Assembly (NCBI GenBank): GCA_017882655.1
Contig: JADGPB010000038.1
Coordinates: 1-11,539, forward strand
DNA: 11,539 nucleotides
Direction of reading: 5' to 3'
From: Propionibacteriales bacterium
GTDB lineage: Bacteria > Actinomycetota > Actinomycetes > Propionibacteriales > Propionibacteriaceae
Shown piece by piece: positions 1-4,984 of this stretch; position 1 is the first letter of the stretch; each line of letters opens with the position of its first letter. The notes under the pieces were generated by a model, which had not been told where the DNA came from, searched no databases, and worked only from the letters and a program-made list of their open reading frames with translations. Position numbers and translations under genes: made by a program.

Positions 1-1256
1 GTGATCTTCTCGGTCGGGAAGTCGGCGAACGTGATCGAGATGTCCATGGCCGTGATGACCAGCTCGACGACCTTGACGAACTTCTCGGTGTCGAACGTGT
101 CGTCGTCGCGGAGGAACTTCATGAGGTTCAGCGACGCCAGGTTGCACGAGCTGTTGTCGAGGCTCATGTACTCCGAGCACGGGTTCGACGCCGTGATCCG
201 GCCCGACTCGGGGTTCGTGTGCCAGTCGTTGATCGTGTCGTCGTACTGGATGCCCGGATCGGCGCACAGCCACGCCGCGGTGGCGACCTTGTGGAAGAGG
301 TCACGGGCGTCCACGGTCTCCATGACGCGGCCGTCCATGCGCGCACGCAGCCCGAACTTGTCGCCGTCCTCGACCGCACGCATGAACTCGTCGGACACGC
401 GGACGGAGTTGTTGGCGTTCTGGTACTGGACGCTGGCGATATCAGCGCCGCCCAGGTCCATGTCGAAACCTGCGTCACGCAGGGCGCGGATCTTGTCCTC
501 CTCGCGCGCCTTCGTCTGGACGAACTCCTCGATGTCGGGGTGGTCGATGTCCAGCACGACCATCTTCGCCGCACGACGCGTCGCGCCACCGGACTTGATG
601 GTGCCGGCCGATGCGTCCGCGCCTCGCATGAACGAGACCGGCCCCGAGGCCGTACCGCCGCTCGACAGCAGCTCCTTGCTGGACCGGATCCGCGACAGGT
701 TGAGGCCCGCGCCGGAGCCGCCCTTGAAGATGAAGCCCTCCTCGCGGTACCAGTTCAGGATCGAGTCGATCGAGTCGTCGACCGAGAGGATGAAGCAGGC
801 GCTCACCTGTTGCGGGCTCGCAGTTCCGACGTTGAACCACACGGGCGAGTTGAACGAGAACACCTGGTTGAGAAGCATGTACGTGAGCTCGTGCTCGAAG
901 ATCTCAGCGTCGGCGGGCGCCGCGAAGTAGTCGCTCTCCTCGCCGGCGCTGCGGTACTTCTTCACGACGCGGTCGATGAGCTGGCGAAGGCTCGTCTCGC
1001 GCTGCTCGGTGCCGAGCGCGCCGCGGAAGTACTTCGTCGTCACGATCGTCGATGCGTTGACGCTCCAGGTCGACGGGAACTCCACGCCGCGCTGCTCGAA
1101 GACCGTCTCACCGGTCTTCCAGTTCGTCTGCACCACATCGCGGCGCTCCCAGGTGACCTCGTCGTACGGGTGCACCCCGGGCGTCGTGTAGACCCGCTCG
1201 ATGGTGAGTCCGTTGCCCTTGTTGCGAGCCCTCGACTTGGTGGTCGTCTCGGTCAT
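1..1256 (-). CDS. nrdJ: Cobalamin-dependent (class II) ribonucleoside-diphosphate reductase, N-terminal part, runs off the left edge
   Basis: The enzyme makes deoxyribonucleotides from ribonucleotides using adenosylcobalamin to form a thiyl radical, so it works with or without oxygen. 418 residues are visible, reading leftward from ATG at 1256; roughly the last half lies outside the window. The active-site pattern is complete. Cys154 (in SACFIL) and Cys371 (in SSCNLASLNL) match the reducing cysteine pair. Cys360 in NPCSE matches the thiyl-radical cysteine, with Asn358 and Glu362 beside it. The 11-residue gap between Cys360 and Cys371 is the family's. Long stretches such as FKGGSGAGLNLSRIRSSKEL and GGATRRAAKM are typical of actinobacterial NrdJ. 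The start is supported by an AGAGAGG ribosome site five bases upstream and by the usual basic N-terminus before the VHPYDE segment. The gene follows nrdR by 81 bases and is probably cotranscribed with it from the NrdR-box promoter near 1900. No frameshift is seen. Confidence 0.96.
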   Translation of the reverse strand, partial: MTETTTKSRARNKGNGLTIERVYTTPGVHPYDEVTWERRDVVQTNWKTGETVFEQRGVEFPSTWSVNASTIVTTKYFRGALGTEQRETSLRQLIDRVVKKYRSAGEESDYFAAPADAEIFEHELTYMLLNQVFSFNSPVWFNVGTASPQQVSACFILSVDDSIDSILNWYREEGFIFKGGSGAGLNLSRIRSSKELLSSGGTASGPVSFMRGADASAGTIKSGGATRRAAKMVVLDIDHPDIEEFVQTKAREEDKIRALRDAGFDMDLGGADIASVQYQNANNSVRVSDEFMRAVEDGDKFGLRARMDGRVMETVDARDLFHKVATAAWLCADPGIQYDDTINDWHTNPESGRITASNPCSEYMSLDNSSCNLASLNLMKFLRDDDTFDTEKFVKVVELVITAMDISITFADFPTEKI

Positions 1257-1337
1257 GATCGCCTCTCTGACTGGCCGTTCAGGCCCGAAATATGTGTTCG
1301 TAGGATGAGTCTTGCTCTTGCCTCTGACACAGTTTGG

Positions 1338-1793
1338 TCAGACGGTCTGCAGGCCTGCACGGAGCTCCGCGATGGCGTGTTCGAAGTCGTCGACCGTGTC
1401 GTAGTGCCGATAGACAGAGGCGAACCGGAGGTACGCCACGGCATCAAGTCGCCGCAAGGGCGCCAGGATCGCGAGCCCGACGTCCTCGGCGTTGATCTCC
1501 GCCTGGCCGCATGCCCTCAACGAGTCCTCGACCTGCTGGCCCAGTCGCGCGAGATCGTCCTCGCTGACCGGTCGGCCCTTGCATGCCTTCCGGACACCGG
1601 CGATGACCTTGTCGCGAGCGAAGGGCTCGACGACGCCGGAACGCTTGACGACGACGAGCTGCGTCTGCTCGACGGTGGTGAACCGCCGCTCGCAGGACGG
1701 ACACTGCCTCCGGCGCCGGATGCTGGCCCCATCCTCGGAGACGCGGGAGTCCAGGACCCGCGAGTCCGTGTGCTTGCAGTACGGGCAGAACAT
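1338..1793 (-). CDS. nrdR: Transcriptional repressor NrdR
   Basis: NrdR is an ATP/dATP-sensing repressor that binds NrdR boxes upstream of ribonucleotide reductase genes. The 151-residue product has the family's usual length and layout. A zinc ribbon at the N-terminus has Cys3-x2-Cys6 and Cys31-x2-Cys34, with the basic run RRRR at 26-29 and the RFTTVE motif following. From about residue 49 comes the ATP-cone domain, with VVKRSGVVEPFARDK and AYLRFASVYR near its end. The same frame stays open upstream, but ATG 1793 is chosen because MFCPYC is the universal NrdR start and because a strong GGGAGGAG ribosome site lies seven bases before it. nrdJ follows 81 bases downstream on the same strand, so the pair is an nrdRJ operon in which NrdR probably controls its own gene and nrdJ through boxes at 1859-1906. 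Confidence 0.97.
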   Translation of the reverse strand: MFCPYCKHTDSRVLDSRVSEDGASIRRRRQCPSCERRFTTVEQTQLVVVKRSGVVEPFARDKVIAGVRKACKGRPVSEDDLARLGQQVEDSLRACGQAEINAEDVGLAILAPLRRLDAVAYLRFASVYRHYDTVDDFEHAIAELRAGLQTV

Positions 1794-1812
1794 GGCCTGT
1801 CTCCTCCCTGGC

Positions 1813-1855
1813 TGTGGATACGGTTGTGGACGAGGTGCGCACATCCTGTGGATGA
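1813..1855 (-). promoter_or_regulatory. Cluster of three DnaA-box-like 9-mers in the nrdR leader
   Basis: Read on the minus strand, three sites share the RTCCACA core: TCATCCACA (1855-1847), TCGTCCACA (1833-1825) and GTATCCACA (1821-1813). Each differs by one base from TTATCCACA or TTGTCCACA, the DnaA-box forms known from E. coli and from high-GC actinobacteria. Three in 43 bp on one strand is well above chance for a seven-base core. They sit between the NrdR boxes and the nrdR start. In E. coli, DnaA is known to act at the nrdAB promoter; a similar role here is an inference. Confidence 0.45.
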
Positions 1856-1858
1856 GTA

Positions 1859-1906
1859 CCTCTACCCCTGGGATAACTACATGTCTGTAACCACTAGATG
1901 TAGTGA
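1859..1906 (-). promoter_or_regulatory. NrdR operator: strong NrdR box at 1891-1906, weaker partner at 1859-1874
   Basis: The segment 1893-1905 contains CACTA-GATG-TAGTG, a perfect 5-bp inverted repeat that fits the NrdR-box consensus acaCwAtATaTwGtgt. NrdR sites normally come as two boxes with 15-16 bp between them. A degenerate candidate, CCTCTACCCCTGGGAT at 1859-1874, lies exactly 32 bp centre to centre from the strong one. Another imperfect match (CTACATGTCTGT, 1877-1888) lies in between. The strong box is a confident call from sequence and context, just upstream of nrdR-nrdJ. The identity of its partner is uncertain. Confidence 0.8.
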
Positions 1907-1934
1907 TCTTGCCTCGGGATCGGCCACAAGTCAA
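1906..1934 (-). promoter_or_regulatory. Candidate nrdRJ promoter (TTGACT-17 bp-CAAGAT)
   Basis: On the minus strand TTGACT (1934-1929) is followed after 17 bases by CAAGAT (1911-1906). The -35 is good; the -10 is poor, keeping only the second A, the fifth A and the final T. Transcription would then begin near 1899, inside the strong NrdR box, a sensible place for repression. The leader to the nrdR start would be about 105 bases. This is inferred from spacing and position only. Confidence 0.4.
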
Positions 1935-1967
1935 TGCCTGTGCCGGTGTCGCGGCGTTGTCGGGCGG

Positions 1968-2387
1968 TCAGGCGAGAGGGAACAGGTTCCTGACCAGCAC
2001 GTACGCGACGGAGACGACGACGAGCGCTGCGAACCAGTGCCTGTGCCAGGAGGCCGGCAACCACTGCCGCGAGGCCGCCTGAGGGTTGCGTACGACCTCG
2101 ACCAACCAGCCCACCGCGCGGACCCCGATCAGTACGGCGACGACGAGCACGAGGGGGTTCGCCGCCCAGGCCGCAGGTACGTCAGCACGGATCAGTGCCT
2201 CCGCCATGTGCGTGCCACCGCAGAAGGGACAGAGCCAGCCGGTCACTGCACGGAACGGGCACGGAAGTCCAAACCCCGTCAGGAGATGTAGGGCCCCCAC
2301 CCCGACGCCGAGCACGCCGACCGAGCCGACCCGGAAAAGTGCTTCCCGGGGCGAAACTGGCTTGTCGATGCTCCATTCCATGGCCAT
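1968..2387 (-). CDS. DUF2752 family membrane protein
   Basis: This is a 139-residue integral membrane protein of unknown function. The family mark is clear: CPFRAVTGWLCPFCGGTHM at about residues 43-61, a C-P-x-C-G-x-T motif preceded by a second Cys-Pro about 14 residues earlier. Hydrophobic segments lie at about 20-38 (GVLGVGVGALHLLTGFGL), 74-95 (AANPLVLVVAVLIGVRAVGWLV) and 115-133 (WFAALVVVSVAYVLVRNLF). Two ATG codons compete, at 2387 and 2381; neither has a convincing Shine-Dalgarno sequence, so the exact start is uncertain by two residues. It is transcribed away from the RDD gene, sharing a 94-base divergent intergenic region with it, and points towards nrdR, whose promoter begins just after its stop. 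The four cysteines might bind metal or form disulfides, but nothing in the window shows this. Confidence 0.85.
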   Translation of the reverse strand: MAMEWSIDKPVSPREALFRVGSVGVLGVGVGALHLLTGFGLPCPFRAVTGWLCPFCGGTHMAEALIRADVPAAWAANPLVLVVAVLIGVRAVGWLVEVVRNPQAASRQWLPASWHRHWFAALVVVSVAYVLVRNLFPLA

Positions 2388-2481
2388 GGCAATGCACTAC
2401 AGTAATCGCCATTGGCACCGAGGGGGCGCTCGCAAGGGCTACCAGATGACCGGGTGCCATACCGTCCTCGAGAGGATCAAC

Positions 2482-3618
2482 GTGAGCAACGAGAACTGGA
2501 ACGACCCGGCCAAGACCCCGAGCCAGCCCCAGCCGCCGTACGGACAGCCCGCAGCACCTGACCCGCAGGCGCCCCCGGCTCCCCCTGCGCCGGAAACCCC
2601 TGGCGCCGGCTCGTACTCGAGCCCCACCTACACCACCCCGTCGTACACGCCCCCGGCTTACGGCACCCCCGACGCGGGACCGGCAGCGTCGCCGGCTTCC
2701 GGCACGCCGTCCTACGGCGCCCCGGCCAGCGGTGGCTACACGGCTCCGGACTCCACGCCTGCCTATGGCGCAGCCCCGAGCACCCCCGCGTACGGGACGC
2801 CCGCCACAGGCGGTTACACCGCACCGGACCCGACGCCCGCCTACGGCGCAGCCCCCAGCTACGGCACCGACCCCAACGCCCCGGCGTACGGCTCGACGCC
2901 CCCTGCCTACGGGTCCGCCCCTTCCGCGGGCAGCTACGGCAGCGCGCCGGAGCCCGCAGCCGGTAGCGGCTACACCGACCCGAACCAGGCGTACGGCGCC
3001 GCTGGCGGCTACGGCCAGTCGCAGCCCGGCCAGTACGGCGCGGCAGGCTACGGCCAGCCCGTCGAGGGTTACCAGGACCCGAACGCCGCGTATGGCGCTG
3101 CGCCAGCCGCGGTGCCTGGCGCTGGCTACCCCAACACCGGGGTCTCGGCCTACGGGTACGACGCCGGTTACGCCAGCCCGACCCCTGAGCTCGCCTCCTT
3201 CGGCACTCGCGCACTCGGTTGGCTCATCGACTACCTGGCACCCGGCATCGTGTACTCGATCCTGATCTCCATCATCAACAACCTGGGCAGCTCGGTCATC
3301 GTGGGCCTCCTCACGTTCGTCGTCTGGGTCGCCCTGGTGGCCTTCCTCGTGTGGAACTCCGGCTACCAGGCCGGCACCACGGGGTACTCGCTCGGCCGCA
3401 AGATCGCGAAGACGAAGCTCGTCTCCGAGGCGACCGGTCAGCCCCTCGGTGCAGGCGCCGGTATCGGCCGTGTCTTCGCCCACATGATCGACGGTGCGAT
3501 CTGCGGAATCGGCTGGCTCTTCCCGCTGTGGGACTCCAAGCGCCAGACCATCGCCGACAAGATCGTCAAGTCGGTCGTCGTCTCCGACCCGAACGCGGGT
3601 CAGGCACCGCAGCAGTAG
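2482..3618 (+). CDS. RDD family membrane protein with a long Pro/Ala/Gly/Tyr-rich N-terminal region
   Basis: The 378-residue product has two parts. Residues 1 to about 233 are low-complexity and probably disordered, with repeated PAYG, PSYG and GGYTAP units. Residues 237-368 are an RDD domain. It opens with Arg243 and Asp250 in RALGWLIDYL and is followed by membrane segments at about 252-268, 270-292 and 327-350. It ends with the conserved LWDSKRQTIADK segment (Asp351, Asp359). The GTG start at 2482 is chosen because AGAGGA lies five bases upstream; the frame stays open further left, but that sequence overlaps the DUF2752 gene antisense. The architecture resembles the mycobacterial proline-rich 36-kDa antigen (Pra), also a proline-rich head on an RDD-like membrane domain. 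Its role is unknown; transport or envelope scaffolding are guesses. A strong hairpin follows 32 bases after the stop. Confidence 0.88.
   Translation: MSNENWNDPAKTPSQPQPPYGQPAAPDPQAPPAPPAPETPGAGSYSSPTYTTPSYTPPAYGTPDAGPAASPASGTPSYGAPASGGYTAPDSTPAYGAAPSTPAYGTPATGGYTAPDPTPAYGAAPSYGTDPNAPAYGSTPPAYGSAPSAGSYGSAPEPAAGSGYTDPNQAYGAAGGYGQSQPGQYGAAGYGQPVEGYQDPNAAYGAAPAAVPGAGYPNTGVSAYGYDAGYASPTPELASFGTRALGWLIDYLAPGIVYSILISIINNLGSSVIVGLLTFVVWVALVAFLVWNSGYQAGTTGYSLGRKIAKTKLVSEATGQPLGAGAGIGRVFAHMIDGAICGIGWLFPLWDSKRQTIADKIVKSVVVSDPNAGQAPQQ
2728..2859 (+). repeat. Imperfect tandem repeat inside the RDD gene, period about 78 bp
   Basis: Codons for residues 83-108 and from 109 onward repeat a GGYTAPDxTPAYGAAPS unit: GGYTAPDSTPAYGAAPS at 84-100 and GGYTAPDPTPAYGAAPS at 110-126. 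The DNA copies differ mainly at third codon positions, so the repeat has been kept at protein level. Shorter AYG and SYG units continue on both sides (residues 45-155). Confidence 0.8.
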
Positions 3619-3650
3619 TCAGCCCAAGTAGTCAGCACTGCTTGTACGCC

Positions 3651-3684
3651 ACGAAGGCGCCGCCCGTCGGGGCGGCGCCTTCGT
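3651..3684. terminator. Bidirectional terminator hairpin between convergent genes
   Basis: A perfect 15-bp stem (3651-3665 with 3670-3684; ACGAAGGCGCCGCCC and its complement) closes a GTCG loop. It lies 32 bases after the RDD gene stop and 19 bases after the stop of the leftward membrane protein gene. There is no T-run on either strand, which is common in high-GC actinobacteria, so it probably ends transcription from both sides. Confidence 0.85.
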
Positions 3685-3703
3685 CGTGCAATGACGGTGG
3701 ACC

Positions 3704-3976
3704 TCAGAGCGGTGAGTTGCTCACAGACAGGAACGCGACGAGGCAGGTCACGACAGCGCTACCCATCAGCGCAGCGAGGAATGCCATCACGACGACGAGC
3801 CCGCGGCGCGTGAGCTGCCACGTGGGTTCGCTCACGGAGACCAGGCACGCGGCGGGGCGGACACCGGCCACGTGACGTACGGACAACCCAGGACGCACGG
3901 TGCTCGGTCCGCTGGGCTTCCGGGCGGAGGCCGGACGCGTGGTCAACGGTCGGGGGGCTACGGTCAGCGTGCTCAT
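3704..3976 (-). CDS. Small SOS-regulated single-pass membrane protein, candidate cell-division inhibitor without a LysM domain
   Basis: The 90-residue product has a Pro/Arg-rich, positively charged N-terminal part (1-59), one membrane segment (about 60-83, LVVVMAFLAALMGSAVVTCL) and only seven residues after it. The start ATG at 3976 has AGAGGA six bases upstream. A perfect SOS box (3992-4007) lies 15 bases before the start. In many actinobacteria the gene beside lexA encodes an SOS-induced division suppressor (Rv2719c/ChiZ in M. tuberculosis, DivS in Corynebacterium): a basic cytoplasmic part, an LTRRG motif, a membrane anchor and an external LysM domain. Here WQLTRRG is present at 53-59 and the position matches, but the protein stops right after the anchor. 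No LysM-coding remnant follows, only 19 bases and then the terminator hairpin. Function is inferred from position, LexA control and topology; no enzymatic motif is visible. Confidence 0.75.
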   Translation of the reverse strand: MSTLTVAPRPLTTRPASARKPSGPSTVRPGLSVRHVAGVRPAACLVSVSEPTWQLTRRGLVVVMAFLAALMGSAVVTCLVAFLSVSNSPL

Positions 3977-3991
3977 CGGTCGTCCTCTCGC

Positions 3992-4007
3992 TCGAACAGG
4001 TGTTCGA
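3992..4007 (-). promoter_or_regulatory. SOS box (LexA operator), perfect match
   Basis: TCGAACAGGTGTTCGA matches the actinobacterial LexA consensus TCGAAC-N4-GTTCGA at every fixed position. It lies between the candidate -10 and the ribosome site of the leftward small membrane protein gene, covering the expected transcription start. Its left 13 bases are identical to the lexA SOS box at 4938. Confidence 0.93.
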
Positions 4008-4011
4008 AACA

Positions 4012-4040
4012 GTTCTACGTCATCGCTGGCGTCGAATCAA
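4012..4040 (-). promoter_or_regulatory. Candidate promoter of the small SOS membrane protein gene (TTGATT-17 bp-TAGAAC)
   Basis: On the minus strand TTGATT (4040-4035) and TAGAAC (4017-4012) are 17 bases apart, placing the start near 4005 inside the SOS box. The lexA promoter uses the same TTGATT with the same spacing, which supports both calls. Confidence 0.6.
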
Positions 4041-4052
4041 ACATCTGTTCTT
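4037..4052 (-). promoter_or_regulatory. Weaker second SOS box, 45 bp from the first
   Basis: TCAAACATCTGTTCTT shares 9 of 12 fixed positions with TCGAAC-N4-GTTCGA and keeps the AAC...GTTC core. It overlaps the candidate -35 element of the leftward gene (4035-4040). With the strong box over the transcription start, LexA could hold the promoter from both ends. The site is degenerate, so binding is uncertain. Confidence 0.4.
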
Positions 4053-4166
4053 TTCGGCGTGTCGCATCTTCTGTCGATCACTACACACGAGACCTCTGAC
4101 AGTTTTCGTCTCGCTGCCGCCGCGTTTGTCTTCAGCGCCATCGGGTGGCACGGTGGACATGACGAC

Positions 4167-4187
4167 GCGGGCCCTCTGACGGCCCGC
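4167..4187 (+). repeat. GC hairpin upstream of the unknown membrane protein gene
   Basis: GCGGGCC (4167-4173) pairs perfectly with GGCCCGC (4181-4187) across a seven-base loop, followed by a C-rich run. It lies 30 bases before the start at 4218, probably in the mRNA leader. The rest of the 241-base gap 3977-4217 holds the SOS sites of the leftward gene and no other clear element. Confidence 0.45.
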
Positions 4188-4217
4188 TCCCCCCTATCCA
4201 GGAGTGTGTGTTACCGA

Positions 4218-4916
4218 ATGCCGACCTCGTCCGACAGACAGATCAGCGACGAGCCCCAGCCAGTCCCCACCAGGAAGACACCCGCGGCTGACTCACCACT
4301 TCACCCGGTGAGCCTTCTCGCCGGAGCGGGGTCCGCTGCCGTTGCCGCCGTGATCGGCGGGCGGCTCGGCCTGAGCGGTACGGTCATCGGCGCAGCCGTG
4401 GGGAGCCTCGTGGCCGCCCTGACGGCGACGACGATCAGGACGTCCGTACTCCGCAGCCGTGCCGCGGCGCTCGCGCTCGCGAGTCGTCGGCGGGGTGGCT
4501 CGGACCCCGCGCCCGCGGAGAGTGCGGCCGTCGAGCACGTCGATCCCCTGCCCTCACCGACCCCGTGGAGCGGATGGGTACGGGGTGGGGTCACGGTCGC
4601 TGCCGGGTTCGCCCTAGGTATCGCCGGCCTCCTGCTCGTACAGCTCGGCATCGGCAGGAACCTGACTCCTGGTACCGACCAGCTCCAGTCCGCCGCAGCC
4701 AGGGTGGTGGCGGCCGGTCCGTCGACCCGGTCCTCGACCCCGAGCGCGCCCCCGACGGCGACCACCACCGTGACGGCGACGGTGCCCGCCACTCCCTCAG
4801 CGACCGCGAGCCACTCCACTGACCCCGTGAAGCCACCGACGGCCAGCCAGACGCCGTCCGCCTCGTCGACGCCCTCCGCGGCTCCAACCCCCAGCGGTGG
4901 CGTCGCCACACCCTGA
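4218..4916 (+). CDS. Hypothetical membrane protein with a Ser/Thr/Pro-rich C-terminal tail
   Basis: I do not recognise a named family. The 232-residue product has a polar N-terminus (1-30) and a hydrophobic hairpin rich in small residues at about 31-73 (LLAGAGSAAVAAVIGG, then GTVIGAAVGSLVAALTATTI). A basic/polar linker (74-122) follows, then a third membrane segment at 123-145 (GGVTVAAGFALGIAGLLLVQLGI), and a tail (147-232) made almost only of Ser, Thr, Pro, Ala and Val. Similar small hairpin-plus-anchor proteins are common and uncharacterised in actinobacteria. The ATG at 4218 is chosen because AGGAG lies upstream at 4200-4204; the 13-base spacing is long, and GTG at 4206 is too close to that site to use it. 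It sits between the small SOS membrane gene and lexA, and shares its upstream region with the divergent SOS promoter, so damage control is possible but not shown. The tail may be extracellular. Confidence 0.75.
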   Translation: MPTSSDRQISDEPQPVPTRKTPAADSPLHPVSLLAGAGSAAVAAVIGGRLGLSGTVIGAAVGSLVAALTATTIRTSVLRSRAAALALASRRRGGSDPAPAESAAVEHVDPLPSPTPWSGWVRGGVTVAAGFALGIAGLLLVQLGIGRNLTPGTDQLQSAAARVVAAGPSTRSSTPSAPPTATTTVTATVPATPSATASHSTDPVKPPTASQTPSASSTPSAAPTPSGGVATP

Positions 4917-4937
4917 TCGGAAGAACACGCGACACGC

Positions 4938-4953
4938 TCGAACAGGTGTTTGA
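4938..4953 (+). promoter_or_regulatory. SOS box of lexA (LexA operator, autoregulation)
   Basis: TCGAACAGGTGTTTGA matches TCGAAC-N4-GTTCGA with one change (T for C in the right half). Its last four bases overlap the candidate -35 element of lexA, so LexA binding would block RNA polymerase. A further lone half-site TCGAAC lies at 4963-4968. Confidence 0.9.
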
Positions 4954-4978
4954 TTCTCGAAATCGAACACCGTAGATT
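4950..4978 (+). promoter_or_regulatory. lexA promoter (TTGATT-17 bp-TAGATT), likely giving a leaderless mRNA
   Basis: TTGATT (4950-4955) and TAGATT (4973-4978) are 17 bases apart. Only six bases separate the -10 element from the lexA ATG, so transcription would begin at or next to the A of the start codon. No Shine-Dalgarno sequence fits: AGGG at 4980-4983 is one base from the ATG. TANNNT ending 6-7 bases before the first base is the usual pattern of leaderless actinobacterial transcripts. Confidence 0.65.
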
Positions 4979-4984
4979 CAGGGC

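Noticed and set aside
1257..1337. A separate nrdJ promoter or cobalamin riboswitch between nrdR and nrdJ
   Set aside because: The 81-base gap is too short for a cobalamin riboswitch and shows no convincing -35/-10 pair or NrdR box.
1794..1934. A 47-residue N-terminal extension of NrdR
   Set aside because: The zinc ribbon starts at MFCPYC in all NrdR proteins, a strong ribosome site precedes ATG 1793, and the extension would be encoded by the NrdR and DnaA boxes.
219..2291. A 690-codon rightward open frame across nrdJ, nrdR and DUF2752
   Set aside because: It is antisense to three well-supported genes and reads as Arg/Asp/Val-rich sequence with no domain; such frames are normal in high-GC DNA.
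2182..3483. A 433-codon leftward open frame opposite the RDD gene
   Set aside because: Composed of Gly/Arg/Val repeats mirroring the PAYG repeats; an artefact of the repetitive high-GC sequence.
3704..3720. Frameshift that removed a LysM domain from the small SOS membrane protein
   Set aside because: Only 19 bases separate the stop from the terminator hairpin, so no LysM-coding sequence exists in any frame.
4963..4973. A second SOS box downstream of the lexA box
   Set aside because: Only the left half TCGAAC is present; the right half does not fit the inverted repeat.
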